From contig JAWKQO010000002.1 in assembly GCA_041390105.1 (NCBI GenBank), forward strand, positions 248,001 through 312,000: a DNA stretch of 64,000 nt, given 5' to 3'. Source of the DNA: Gemmatimonadota bacterium (GTDB lineage: Bacteria; Gemmatimonadota; Gemmatimonadetes; Longimicrobiales; Gaopeijiaceae). The number at the start of each line of letters is the position of its first letter. The first letter of the stretch is position 1. The notes beneath the pieces were generated by a model. It made no database searches. It was not told the origin of the DNA and saw only the letters and a list, made by a program, of their open reading frames with translations. Positions 1 to 7,456 of this stretch are shown here, piece by piece. Position numbers and translations under genes: made by a program.

Positions 1-107
1 CCGCGAATCGAGCGACTGTGTCCCTCTAGAGGTCAGCATCCACCGCGGCCGGACCCTCGGCCGCCTCGAGCAGGTCAGGGGGGACGACCGAGACCCGGAG
101 GTACACG

Positions 108-854
108 ATGAAAGCGCTGCGCTTGAAGCGTTCCAGAGAGGCGGGAGTCACACGTGCCGTTCCGCTACTCGTTCTGCTCGCGATCGGCTGTTCGGACGGG
201 CTGGGCCCGGAGCCAGGGGTCGACTCGGATGGAGACGGGATTCCGGACAGCGCCGATCGCTGCCTTGGCGTGGCGGAGAACTTCAATGGCGTGTTCGATG
301 GAGATGGGTGCCCCGACACTCCGACCGACCTCTACCTGGCGGTCCGGGCAGATGTCGAGCCGTTCGCGGCCCAGGTCTTCGGACTGCTCACCGGGGGATT
401 CCCCTACCAACCGCTCCGGGCCTTCATCCTGTTTCGCGGCGTTGCCCCGAGCTCCTGCCCCGGCCAACAAGCGTTCTACTGCGGCAGGGACCTGGGGGTC
501 TTCCTGGACGAGGCCTTCATGCTGGATCAGCTCCAGCGGATCGGCGACTTCGCGCCGGCGGTCATCATCGCGCACGAGATCGGCCATCACATCCAATTCC
601 AGACTGGTGCTCTGAGCCGGTTCCCTTCCATTGTCACCGAGCTTGCGGCGGACTGCTTCGCCGGCGCGTGGGCGTCCACTGCGGGCGCACGCGGTCTGCT
701 CGATGCGGGAGACCTCCAGGAGGCTGCGACAACGCTGTTCGAAGTGGGCGACCCCCTCGGCACTCCCTGGTTCAACCCGGGCGCCCACGGATCATCCCAA
801 CAGCGCCAGCAGGCGTTCTTCGCCGGCTTCCGTCTTGGGGTGACGGCGTGCTGA
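108..854 (+). CDS. Lipoprotein with neutral zinc metallopeptidase domain
   Basis: 248-residue predicted lipoprotein. The N-terminus has basic residues, a hydrophobic stretch and a lipobox-like LLAIGC, so it should be exported and lipid-anchored. An acidic segment (about residues 36-65, DSDGDGIPDSADRC type) resembles a calcium-binding thrombospondin type-3 repeat. The C-terminal half carries HEIGHH, a zinc-binding HExxH motif, followed by a downstream E-L-A-A-D-C-F-A-G-A-W-A block that is characteristic of the putative neutral zinc metallopeptidase (YpfJ-like) family. Peptidase activity is inferred from these motifs; the substrate is unknown. The ATG at 108 gives a complete signal sequence. 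It converges on the downstream sigma factor gene, with a hairpin between them. Confidence 0.75.
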   Translation: MKALRLKRSREAGVTRAVPLLVLLAIGCSDGLGPEPGVDSDGDGIPDSADRCLGVAENFNGVFDGDGCPDTPTDLYLAVRADVEPFAAQVFGLLTGGFPYQPLRAFILFRGVAPSSCPGQQAFYCGRDLGVFLDEAFMLDQLQRIGDFAPAVIIAHEIGHHIQFQTGALSRFPSIVTELAADCFAGAWASTAGARGLLDAGDLQEAATTLFEVGDPLGTPWFNPGAHGSSQQRQQAFFAGFRLGVTAC

Positions 855-945
855 GAGGGCGCGTGCGAGCGACCTGGAATCGGCGCGAACGCCGGCGGCG
901 GTTCGTTTAGCGCTACCGAGGGACGGTTCAACTGGCGAGCGGGCG

Positions 946-981
946 AACCCGCCCGAGACCCCGAGAGGTCCCGGGCGGGTT
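946..981. terminator. Bidirectional terminator between convergent genes
   Basis: A 10-bp perfect inverted repeat (AACCCGCCCG / CGGGCGGGTT) with an inner GACC/GGTC pair lies between the stops of the metallopeptidase gene (+) and the sigma factor gene (-). Short T or A tracts flank it, so it could end transcription from both sides. Confidence 0.7.
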
Positions 982-1842
982 TCAGAATTGGGCGACCTCG
1001 ACCTGCTCCATCCTGGCCCGAAGCACCTCAAGCAGCCTCGCGAGCTGCCGGTAGAGCGGCTTCTGGGGCCACCCCATGGTTCGGGCGATCTCCGAGACCT
1101 TCATGTCCTCCCAGAAGCGGAGCCGGACCAGCAGTTGCTCGGGGAGAGGGAGGGTCTCGATCGCGTGCTCGAGCTGACGTGCGCGCTCCGCCTGACGGCA
1201 GCCTTCCTCGCGCTGGAGCAGCTCGCTCTCCGGCGTTGGTCCTCCGTTGCCATGTGCGCGAAGCTCTTCAAGTCGCTCGAACCTGCGGTGAGGGCGGTGG
1301 GGGAGCTGCGCCGCGACTCGAGTGAGCGCCCGGCGCCGGTCGGGATCCGCGCCGGAAGGCGTAACCACCGCCACCGCCGCCGAGAGAGAGAGCCCGTCCC
1401 GGTTCATCAACCGGCTCAGCTTGACCGCCTGCGCGCCCAGGCGACGGGTGGCAGTGCAGGGGCGCCACTTGCCACGCTCCAGGTCCAGGAAGTCGCGGTA
1501 GAGGTTCCAGATCACCGTTCGCAGGTAGGTGCGCCAGGTGCTACGGCCGCCGAAGGCGCGCAGGATACGGGCGTCGTCCTCGAGCAGCCGGAGGCGGACC
1601 CAGGCGGCGAAGTCGTCGGCGTCGGGGCCGTGGAGGCCTCGGCCCCGGCAGAGCGCCGAACGGGTGAGTTCGTCGATCTCAGGGAGGCGCTCTATGAAGA
1701 GTCCGTCACGCGTGGCATCGCGAGCCGGCTCGGCTGCGCGGAAGCCTAGAGAGCGAGCGCTGCGTCGTTGTCCGCTCCTCCGCGGATGCGCGTCCGAGAT
1801 GGATCCCGACTCGCATTCATGGGCAACGGGAAGGCCTGACAT
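982..1842 (-). CDS. Sigma-70 family RNA polymerase sigma factor (ECF-like)
   Basis: 286 residues. A region-2-like segment (about residues 60-125, with the WRTYLRTVIWNLYRDFLD stretch) and a C-terminal region-4 helix-turn-helix (LPLPEQLLVRLRFWEDMKVSEIARTMG...) identify a sigma-70 family factor that would direct RNA polymerase to a specific promoter set. It is longer than a typical 180-200-residue ECF factor because of a basic N-terminal extension and a spacer between the two domains. The ATG at 1842 follows AGGAG with 7 bases of spacing. No anti-sigma gene is adjacent. Its targets cannot be told from the sequence. Confidence 0.75.
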   Translation of the reverse strand: MSGLPVAHECESGSISDAHPRRSGQRRSARSLGFRAAEPARDATRDGLFIERLPEIDELTRSALCRGRGLHGPDADDFAAWVRLRLLEDDARILRAFGGRSTWRTYLRTVIWNLYRDFLDLERGKWRPCTATRRLGAQAVKLSRLMNRDGLSLSAAVAVVTPSGADPDRRRALTRVAAQLPHRPHRRFERLEELRAHGNGGPTPESELLQREEGCRQAERARQLEHAIETLPLPEQLLVRLRFWEDMKVSEIARTMGWPQKPLYRQLARLLEVLRARMEQVEVAQF

Positions 1843-2192
1843 GATGCATCTCCTCGGCTCGTGTGGTATTCGAGATGCGGGTGCATCTCCGTCTCGAGTC
1901 GAGGTTGGTCGTTGGGGATCAACGGAGAGTCAGGGGCGAGTCATGAGGACGAGGAGGGGCTAACGCAAATTCATCTAATCCTGGAATGGAGTCTGCAAGT
2001 GACTGTCAAGCCTGCATTTGGGCCAAGCTTGAGCCTCGTAGGCAAGATCCCAGGCAAGCCGGCAACGAAGCCCACCCCGGAACGAGTCTGGAGTGGGCTT
2101 CGCCCCAAGAGCGCTGAACTGCGCAGACCCCGGCTCCTTCGAGCAGGACATGCCCAGGGACGCACCAAGGGCCCGGATCGCACTACTGACTC
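1843..2192. other. Intergenic region without a supported gene
   Basis: About 350 bases between the start of the sigma factor gene (-) and the end of the small Cys-rich gene (-). Short open frames exist on both strands but none has a ribosome site or a protein-like composition. It should hold the promoter of the sigma factor gene; I could not point to a convincing -35/-10 pair. Confidence 0.5.
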
Positions 2193-2513
2193 CTAGTCCT
2201 CGCAAGCCCAGAAGCAGAAGAAGTGCCAGATCCGGAACGGGACGTAGGCGTAGATCGACGCGTCGACGCAGTCGACGAACTTTGACTTGATCTGCCCTTC
2301 TCGGTAGGCTACCCCCGCGAATCGATACCCGACCGGGCATCGTGCGTTGGCCGCCCCCCTCGATTCGTCAAGGTCTGCCGTGAGTACGTCGGAATCTTCT
2401 GCAAGGAGGACGAGGAAGTCGTTGCATCGATTCTTGTCGGGCGGGTTTCCACAGATCTCGACCCCAGAATCGGGGCACTTGATGCAGGTCCTGGGATAGT
2501 CGTATTCGCTCAC
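2193..2513 (-). CDS. Small cysteine-rich hypothetical protein
   Basis: 106 residues if read from the GTG at 2513, which is preceded by AAGGAG with good spacing; the open frame continues further upstream but that part overlaps the kinase gene end and has no ribosome site. The N-terminus contains a CxxC pair (TCIKCPDSG) and two more Cys within 20 residues, so it may bind metal or form disulfides. The C-terminus is aromatic (FRIWHFFCFWACED). I do not recognise a family. It lies about 50 bases after the kinase gene on the same strand and may be co-transcribed with it. Confidence 0.55.
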   Translation of the reverse strand: MSEYDYPRTCIKCPDSGVEICGNPPDKNRCNDFLVLLAEDSDVLTADLDESRGAANARCPVGYRFAGVAYREGQIKSKFVDCVDASIYAYVPFRIWHFFCFWACED

Positions 2514-2562
2514 GGATCTAGCTCCTTGATGGGGGTGAATGATGCACGACTGGGCCGACAAT

Positions 2563-5500
2563 TCAGGGGGGAGGCACGGCGTCGAGGCGCGCGGTGCCCA
2601 GGGCTCCCGACGGCGCTGGATCGGCTCCCACCCATGAGCGGGTGAAGTCGGCGAAGAGGGGTACGGCCTCTTCAGCACGATCCAGGGCTTCCAAGCTGAT
2701 GGCGCGGAGCCGCCACGAACGAGTCCGCAGCCCCCACTCCTCGCGGAAAGACCCTATCCCTAAGGGCATCGAGTCCAGCAGTGCTAGCGTGCGGATCGCT
2801 GACTCGTGCTCGCCGAGGTTCTGAGCTAAAACCCCGGTCAGAAAGACGGACGTGGGGCTAGCGTTTCCCGCAACCACTGTCGCGAGGGCTGAGTCGAGTA
2901 GTTCACGCGACCTCGCAGGGTCTTCAACGCCCAGTTGAAGGCCGCGGAACTCCGGCGGCGGGGCCTCGAACGCCGAGCGCCACTTCCGAGTCACGGACGT
3001 TGAGTCCCCGAGCAGCGCCAGCCGTAGCTGCCCCGCAAAGCGCCGCCGGAGCAAATCCGCCTCATCAGGTGAATAGCCTTCCTCAGCCCACGTCGCTTCG
3101 ATCTCACGGAGTGTCGCCGGCACCTGCAATCCAACGACTCCGACGCTTCCCAGAACACGGAGTCGAAAGAGAGACTCCTCCGCCTGGAACCGCAGCGGCA
3201 TCCCGTCGGGCGAACGGACAGTGAGCTCCTCTTGGGCGGCCGCCGGAAAGCCGACCTCATAGGCGTCTCCATAACGACCGGCGGCGACATAGGGATTCGC
3301 CGCTGCGGTGGAAAGGACCACCCTCCGCACGGAAGCTCCGGCGATCGAGCGTGCTCGGTCCACCGCCGCCACGGCTGCTGCGACATCTCCAGCGGCGAGC
3401 CGTAGGTTGGCGACAGCGACGAGTTGGCCTGCTGTCGTATCTCTGGAAAGCTCGATTCCACGCTCAGCGCGGGCCAGCGCCGGAGCCAGGAGTTCGGACC
3501 AGGGTCGCGTAGACCCGGCGGTCGCTCGGTATTCTGCGTCGTCGACGAGCCAATCCGCCGACGCCATGTATGCCCGGGGGTTTGCGGGCGCGAAGTCGAG
3601 CCATCGTTGCAGGTCCGCCCCGACCTCCTGGTGGAAGGCTCTCGCTTGGTCGACCAGCGCTTGATGGCCTTCTTGACCACTCACCGGTTGAGGAATCCAC
3701 ACAATGCTATCTGCCACTCTTGGACACAGGTAGACTCGCTCCTGAGCAGGACCGAAGTCGCCAATCAGCAATGTGCGGCCTGGTCGTTGAAAGCCGTAAC
3801 ACACCTGAAACCTGAGTCCGTCCGCAACCCGTTGATACGCTTCGGCGAGGTGTCCAAAACCGAGGAAGAAATCGGGAGCCAAGCGGACCGTGGTGCGGAA
3901 GGCACGAAGCGCCGAGTTCCAGTTGCCCCGTGGAACAACGCTCCCGTCCGAGCGCTCTGTTACGAAAGGATCGCGGTATTCGACGGCGCCCAACATCACC
4001 CAGGCAAACAGGTCTGTCGAATCCGCCGCAATGAGCGTCGACAGGGAACGCCGCGCTGCATCGTAGTCCCCGTTGAAGAAGCCATGCATCGCTTCAACTG
4101 CTGTGCTATCGGATGAACCCAATACGGCCGAGCGGCGCCGCGCTGACGCAATGTGGCTGCGCATCTCTCCCTGCAACTCAGGTAGCGTCGCTGGATCCTC
4201 GGAGCCGGACCAGTACAGGGTCGTCGCGAGGAACTGGTGGGCCCGAGCGAAGGTCGAATCGAGCGCGAGAGCCGTACGAAAGTCGGCTTCGGCTCTCGTG
4301 AGCAGCCATCCTTCCAAGTGTGACTCCCCACTCAGGTATAGGCGCACGGCGGCCAAGTACCGGGAGTCGCGTTTGAGCTCCGACAGATCGGGCGCTGCCG
4401 CTGGAATGCCGAGGACCGCGGCCGCAACGTGGGCCATGAGGTTGAGCGCCTCAGTCTTGAGTCCGCCCACCTGGGCAACGAGAGCGGTCTTGGGGCTGCC
4501 GCCGAGTTCGGTCGTTCGTGCATCCGCGAACAGACTGTCACTACGAAAGCTGAAGTAGAGCTCGAGGATGTGGGTCGCACCGGCCTCGGCCGCCTGCGCT
4601 GGACGGCTTCGTTCCTGCTCTCCAGCCCCCGTAGCGCCCGGAGCTTCAACGCGTTGGGGCATACCCGGCAGCACGTCCACTTCGTCCCATCCTGAAAGGA
4701 GCCGAGCCAACTCGCTCCCGGCTGCCGCCACAGTAGCCTCGTCGCGCTGGTCCAGCGGAGTCGGGGCATGCAGGTTGATCGAGTAGACCGATGCTGGCAG
4801 CTCAGATCTTCCACTCTCAAGCCGATCGAGCGCCGTCCACGCCGCCAGACCGATCGCGCCGGCGAGCGCTAGCACTGCGGCGGAACGGCCGAACACGTTT
4901 AGGTGCAGTCGGGGGGGGGCTGCGTGACTCCGGGAAGTGCTTCGGAGGGCCGTGTAGAACTCGCCGGCCGTTCGGTACCGGGAGGTGGGTTGCTTGGCCA
5001 GGGCCCGTCCAATGCTTTCGTCGACTGCGGGGCCCAAGTCGGGGCGTTTCTGAGCCAGTCGCGGCGGCGGCGCACTGATCTGCTGAGCGATGAGCGACGG
5101 TGAGGTTCTACCGCCGAATGGCGGTTCCCCGGTTAGCATCTCAAACACGACACAGCCGAGACTGTATACGTCAGCTCTCCCGTCGAGTCTTGACTCGCCA
5201 AGCACCTGCTCTGGGCTCATGTATTGGGGCGTGCCGAGAGCTGGTCCGGTGATACGATGCTTGTCAGCCGCCTCATCGCCCAGAATTCGCGTGATTCCGA
5301 AGTCCGCGAGGATGGCGTGCTGAGCAGAAATGAGGATGTTGCTGGGCTTGATGTCGCGATGCACAAAGCCCAGCCGATGCGCGTAGTCGAGTGCATCAGC
5401 CACCGGGCCGACTAAGGCCAAGACTGTGTCGAGACCCATGGGCGCTGAGCTGGAGATCCTATCGCTCAGCGAGTCGCCCTCGATGAAGGGCGTTATGAAA

Positions 5501-5781
5501 TAGGGAAGTCCTTCCCAGTCACCCGAGTCTATTAGTGGCAGAATGTGCGGGTGCCGGAGCGCGGCGAGGGCTTTGACTTCTTTCGCGAAGCGCGAACGCA
5601 TCCCTGGAGTTGCGATCTCCGGCCGCAGCAACTTGATGGCCACAGATCTCGAGTGTTTCACATCGAAAGCGCGAAACACTCTCCCCATGCCACCGGCAGG
5701 CAGCTCCTCCTCGAGGCGATAGCGGGGCGCGAGAGCCTCCCCTAGCCCTCGCCAAATCTCATCCTGACGCGTTTGCGGCAT
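2563..5781 (-). CDS. Membrane serine/threonine protein kinase with C-terminal TPR-like domain
   Basis: About 1072 residues from the ATG at 5781. The N-terminal 270 residues form an eukaryotic-like protein kinase: glycine loop GGMG (30-33), ATP-binding K50 in VAIK, helix-C E68, catalytic HRD (141-143) and DFG (160-162), followed by a GTPQYMSPEQ activation-loop signature. All key residues are present, so it should be active. One hydrophobic segment near residues 300-320 would anchor it in the membrane and place the long helical-repeat C-terminal part (about 330-1072) outside the cytoplasm as a possible sensor. The open frame extends upstream to 6225, but that extension is compositionally unlike protein, so I use the internal start. 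The ligand and target are unknown. Confidence 0.85.
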   Translation of the reverse strand: MPQTRQDEIWRGLGEALAPRYRLEEELPAGGMGRVFRAFDVKHSRSVAIKLLRPEIATPGMRSRFAKEVKALAALRHPHILPLIDSGDWEGLPYFITPFIEGDSLSDRISSSAPMGLDTVLALVGPVADALDYAHRLGFVHRDIKPSNILISAQHAILADFGITRILGDEAADKHRITGPALGTPQYMSPEQVLGESRLDGRADVYSLGCVVFEMLTGEPPFGGRTSPSLIAQQISAPPPRLAQKRPDLGPAVDESIGRALAKQPTSRYRTAGEFYTALRSTSRSHAAPPRLHLNVFGRSAAVLALAGAIGLAAWTALDRLESGRSELPASVYSINLHAPTPLDQRDEATVAAAGSELARLLSGWDEVDVLPGMPQRVEAPGATGAGEQERSRPAQAAEAGATHILELYFSFRSDSLFADARTTELGGSPKTALVAQVGGLKTEALNLMAHVAAAVLGIPAAAPDLSELKRDSRYLAAVRLYLSGESHLEGWLLTRAEADFRTALALDSTFARAHQFLATTLYWSGSEDPATLPELQGEMRSHIASARRRSAVLGSSDSTAVEAMHGFFNGDYDAARRSLSTLIAADSTDLFAWVMLGAVEYRDPFVTERSDGSVVPRGNWNSALRAFRTTVRLAPDFFLGFGHLAEAYQRVADGLRFQVCYGFQRPGRTLLIGDFGPAQERVYLCPRVADSIVWIPQPVSGQEGHQALVDQARAFHQEVGADLQRWLDFAPANPRAYMASADWLVDDAEYRATAGSTRPWSELLAPALARAERGIELSRDTTAGQLVAVANLRLAAGDVAAAVAAVDRARSIAGASVRRVVLSTAAANPYVAAGRYGDAYEVGFPAAAQEELTVRSPDGMPLRFQAEESLFRLRVLGSVGVVGLQVPATLREIEATWAEEGYSPDEADLLRRRFAGQLRLALLGDSTSVTRKWRSAFEAPPPEFRGLQLGVEDPARSRELLDSALATVVAGNASPTSVFLTGVLAQNLGEHESAIRTLALLDSMPLGIGSFREEWGLRTRSWRLRAISLEALDRAEEAVPLFADFTRSWVGADPAPSGALGTARLDAVPPP

Positions 5782-6351
5782 CAGCAGTCTTCTGGTCAGC
5801 TGTGGCTGGGGCCAAACAAGTAGGGATTCTAGACCTCTGGGCGCGGTGCGGCGAGCGGGGTCACCAACGGGGAGGGCCCTGGGAGTCTGAGCGGGGCGGC
5901 TCCCCACCGTGAGAGAGCGGCCGCTGGACTCGCCCGCCCGGTCGAGGCAGGGCGAGCCCAGCGAGAATGGAAGGTTCTGGTGACCGCCGACAAGGTGTCC
6001 GGCCGCCATCCATGCCCCTTCACTCACCCCGAATAGTAAGCACCGACGTCGACTCATATCCCCGCAGCGACCACTGCACCACCAGGTGGTAGCGGTCCAC
6101 GGGCACCGACCGAAGTTGGCTGCAGGACGCCGCAAGAACAGCGACCGAGCGAAACTGGGAGACATGCCTAGCCACGGCGGGGATTGGAAGGTCCGGGTCT
6201 CGCCACTGGGTAGATCTCTCTCCACCGGGCGAGCTTGCCAGGCTGCCCCGGCACGACGCGGAGCACAACAGAAGTGTCGAAGCAGGCTACTGGATGCACC
6301 ACGGTCCCATCACATCATTTGGGCGCGCCTTGGTGGGTACCAATCTGGCGG
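5782..6351. other. Intergenic region, divergent promoters expected
   Basis: 570 bases between the kinase (-) and the DUF4160 gene (+). Open frames here have no ribosome site and look like random GC-rich translation. It marks the edge of the accessory region. I see no clear promoter. Confidence 0.4.
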
Positions 6352-6588
6352 GTGCCCACCATCCTACGCCTCGGCCCCTATCGCTTCTACTTCTACAGCG
6401 CCGAAGACGGTGAGCGCCCACACGTCCATATCGATCGAGACCTATCGAGTGCGAAGCTCTGGCTCGACCCGGTGGAGGTGGGCGCGTCGGAGGGCTTTCC
6501 TCGACACGAGCTCCGTCGGCTGCGAGCTTTGGTTGAGGCTCACCACGACGCCCTCGTCCGGGCGTGGGACGACTTCCATGGATCGTGA
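6352..6588 (+). CDS. DUF4160 domain protein
   Basis: 78 residues from the GTG at 6352. The sequence VPTILRLGPYRFYFYS, then PHVHI and a Leu-rich C-terminus ending near WDDF, matches the DUF4160 family in length and order (members usually begin MPTxLRxGPYRFFFYS), which fixes the start. The open frame extends 39 codons upstream without family similarity. It overlaps the next gene by 11 bases, and the two families commonly occur as neighbours. The biochemical role is unknown; a toxin-antitoxin-like module is an inference from size, pairing and context in an island rich in such modules. Confidence 0.75.
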   Translation: MPTILRLGPYRFYFYSAEDGERPHVHIDRDLSSAKLWLDPVEVGASEGFPRHELRRLRALVEAHHDALVRAWDDFHGS

Positions 6589-6856
6589 GTACAGAATAGG
6601 GGCCGTCGCGGTGGAGTTGTCCGAGGCGACGCTGGATGTAACGCTGGAGGACGGGCGAACCGTCTCTGTGCCCTTGTGGTGGTATCCCCGCCTCCACACC
6701 GCGACACCTGCTCAGAGGGCAAACTGGGTCCTGCTCCCGGGAGGTTATGGGATCCACTGGCCGGAGATCGACGAGGACGTCGGTGTTTGGGCGTTGCTGG
6801 AAGGCGGACCTGCGCCGGGTGCGTTGCCGCCCACGGAGGAAGCGCGGGCGTTATGA
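6578..6856 (+). CDS. DUF2442 domain protein
   Basis: 92 residues from the ATG at 6578, overlapping the end of the DUF4160 gene. The pattern of a short beta-rich N-terminus, VPLWWYPRLHTATPAQRANW, then GYGIHWPEIDEDVGVWALLEG is typical of DUF2442 proteins (core motif IHWPxLDEDLS). The overlap implies translational coupling with DUF4160. Some members are predicted small DNA- or nucleic-acid-associated partners in two-gene modules, but no function is established from this sequence. Confidence 0.75.
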   Translation: MDREYRIGAVAVELSEATLDVTLEDGRTVSVPLWWYPRLHTATPAQRANWVLLPGGYGIHWPEIDEDVGVWALLEGGPAPGALPPTEEARAL

Positions 6857-6958
6857 ACCCGCCCCACTAGCGTCAGGTTACGCCTGCCACTCGGTCGGTG
6901 GGACTCAAGTCTACGAGCCTCTGATGGACCCCGGGGCGGCTCAATCTGGGCTCGCGCG

Positions 6959-7060
6959 CTACGCCCTGCGCGCCTCCGAGAATGCGCGCTCCAGAAGATC
7001 TGCGACTCCGAGCCGGGTGGCCCACTCATCGAGCCGAGCGTGATCCGCCGCCGCGGCGAT
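6959..7060 (-). pseudogene. C-terminal remnant of a nucleotidyltransferase-like partner gene
   Basis: Reading the minus strand towards the TAG at 6959-6961 gives a fragment ending HARLDEWATRLGVADLLERAF. This resembles the C-terminal tail (YLRRWARELGVADLLERAL type) of small nucleotidyltransferase-fold proteins often found directly behind a short protein like the one at 7106-7363. A TGA stop lies about 45 bases upstream and no catalytic GSxxxGxxxxxSDxD domain precedes the tail. The body of the gene therefore appears deleted. Confidence 0.45.
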
Positions 7061-7105
7061 ACCACTCGAGCTTGCGACACTGCGACGGGATCGAGTGCTC
7101 CGCGA

Positions 7106-7363
7106 TCACTCACCTGGAGACGGTGCGTGCGGGAAGCAGAGAGCGAATAGCTCCGCGCCCAAACGCTGACGCGCCAGGCGAAGCCTCAGCTGGCCTTCGC
7201 ACTCTCCGGGGTGACGGGACATGAGTCCCGCCAGGGCAAGGCGTTCGGTGGCCATTGTGAGCGAACTGACGCGCCGGAGCTTCTCCGCAGGCGTCATGCG
7301 GCGGTAGAGCTCGCTCATGCGTGCGAGAGTGTCGACGTCGGTGTCCTCGGTCGCTGACTTCAT
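7106..7363 (-). CDS. Small conserved hypothetical protein, probable module partner
   Basis: 85 residues. Composition is that of a real helical protein: RMTPAEKLRRVSSLTMATERLALAGLMSRHP, then QLRLRLARQRLGAELF. This pattern (MTPAEKLRRV ... LALAGIRxRHPxAxExExRLRLAxxRLGxEL) recurs in small proteins encoded just before nucleotidyltransferase-like or PIN-like genes in many genomes. Here the downstream partner survives only as a C-terminal stub at 6959-7060, so this looks like the intact half of a broken two-gene module. Function unknown. It follows the helicase gene on the same strand after about 90 bases. Confidence 0.6.
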   Translation of the reverse strand: MKSATEDTDVDTLARMSELYRRMTPAEKLRRVSSLTMATERLALAGLMSRHPGECEGQLRLRLARQRLGAELFALCFPHAPSPGE

Positions 7364-7456
7364 CCTGGTACCATAGCCGGGTGATGCTGCCCTCGTCGAG
7401 GTTCGCGTCGGGGACGGGGCTAAGCGATGGCGGCGTGAGTCGGGTATCTCCCGCCC

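Noticed and set aside
988..1749. 253-codon plus-strand frame opposite the sigma factor
   Set aside because: Antisense shadow of a recognisable sigma-70 factor.
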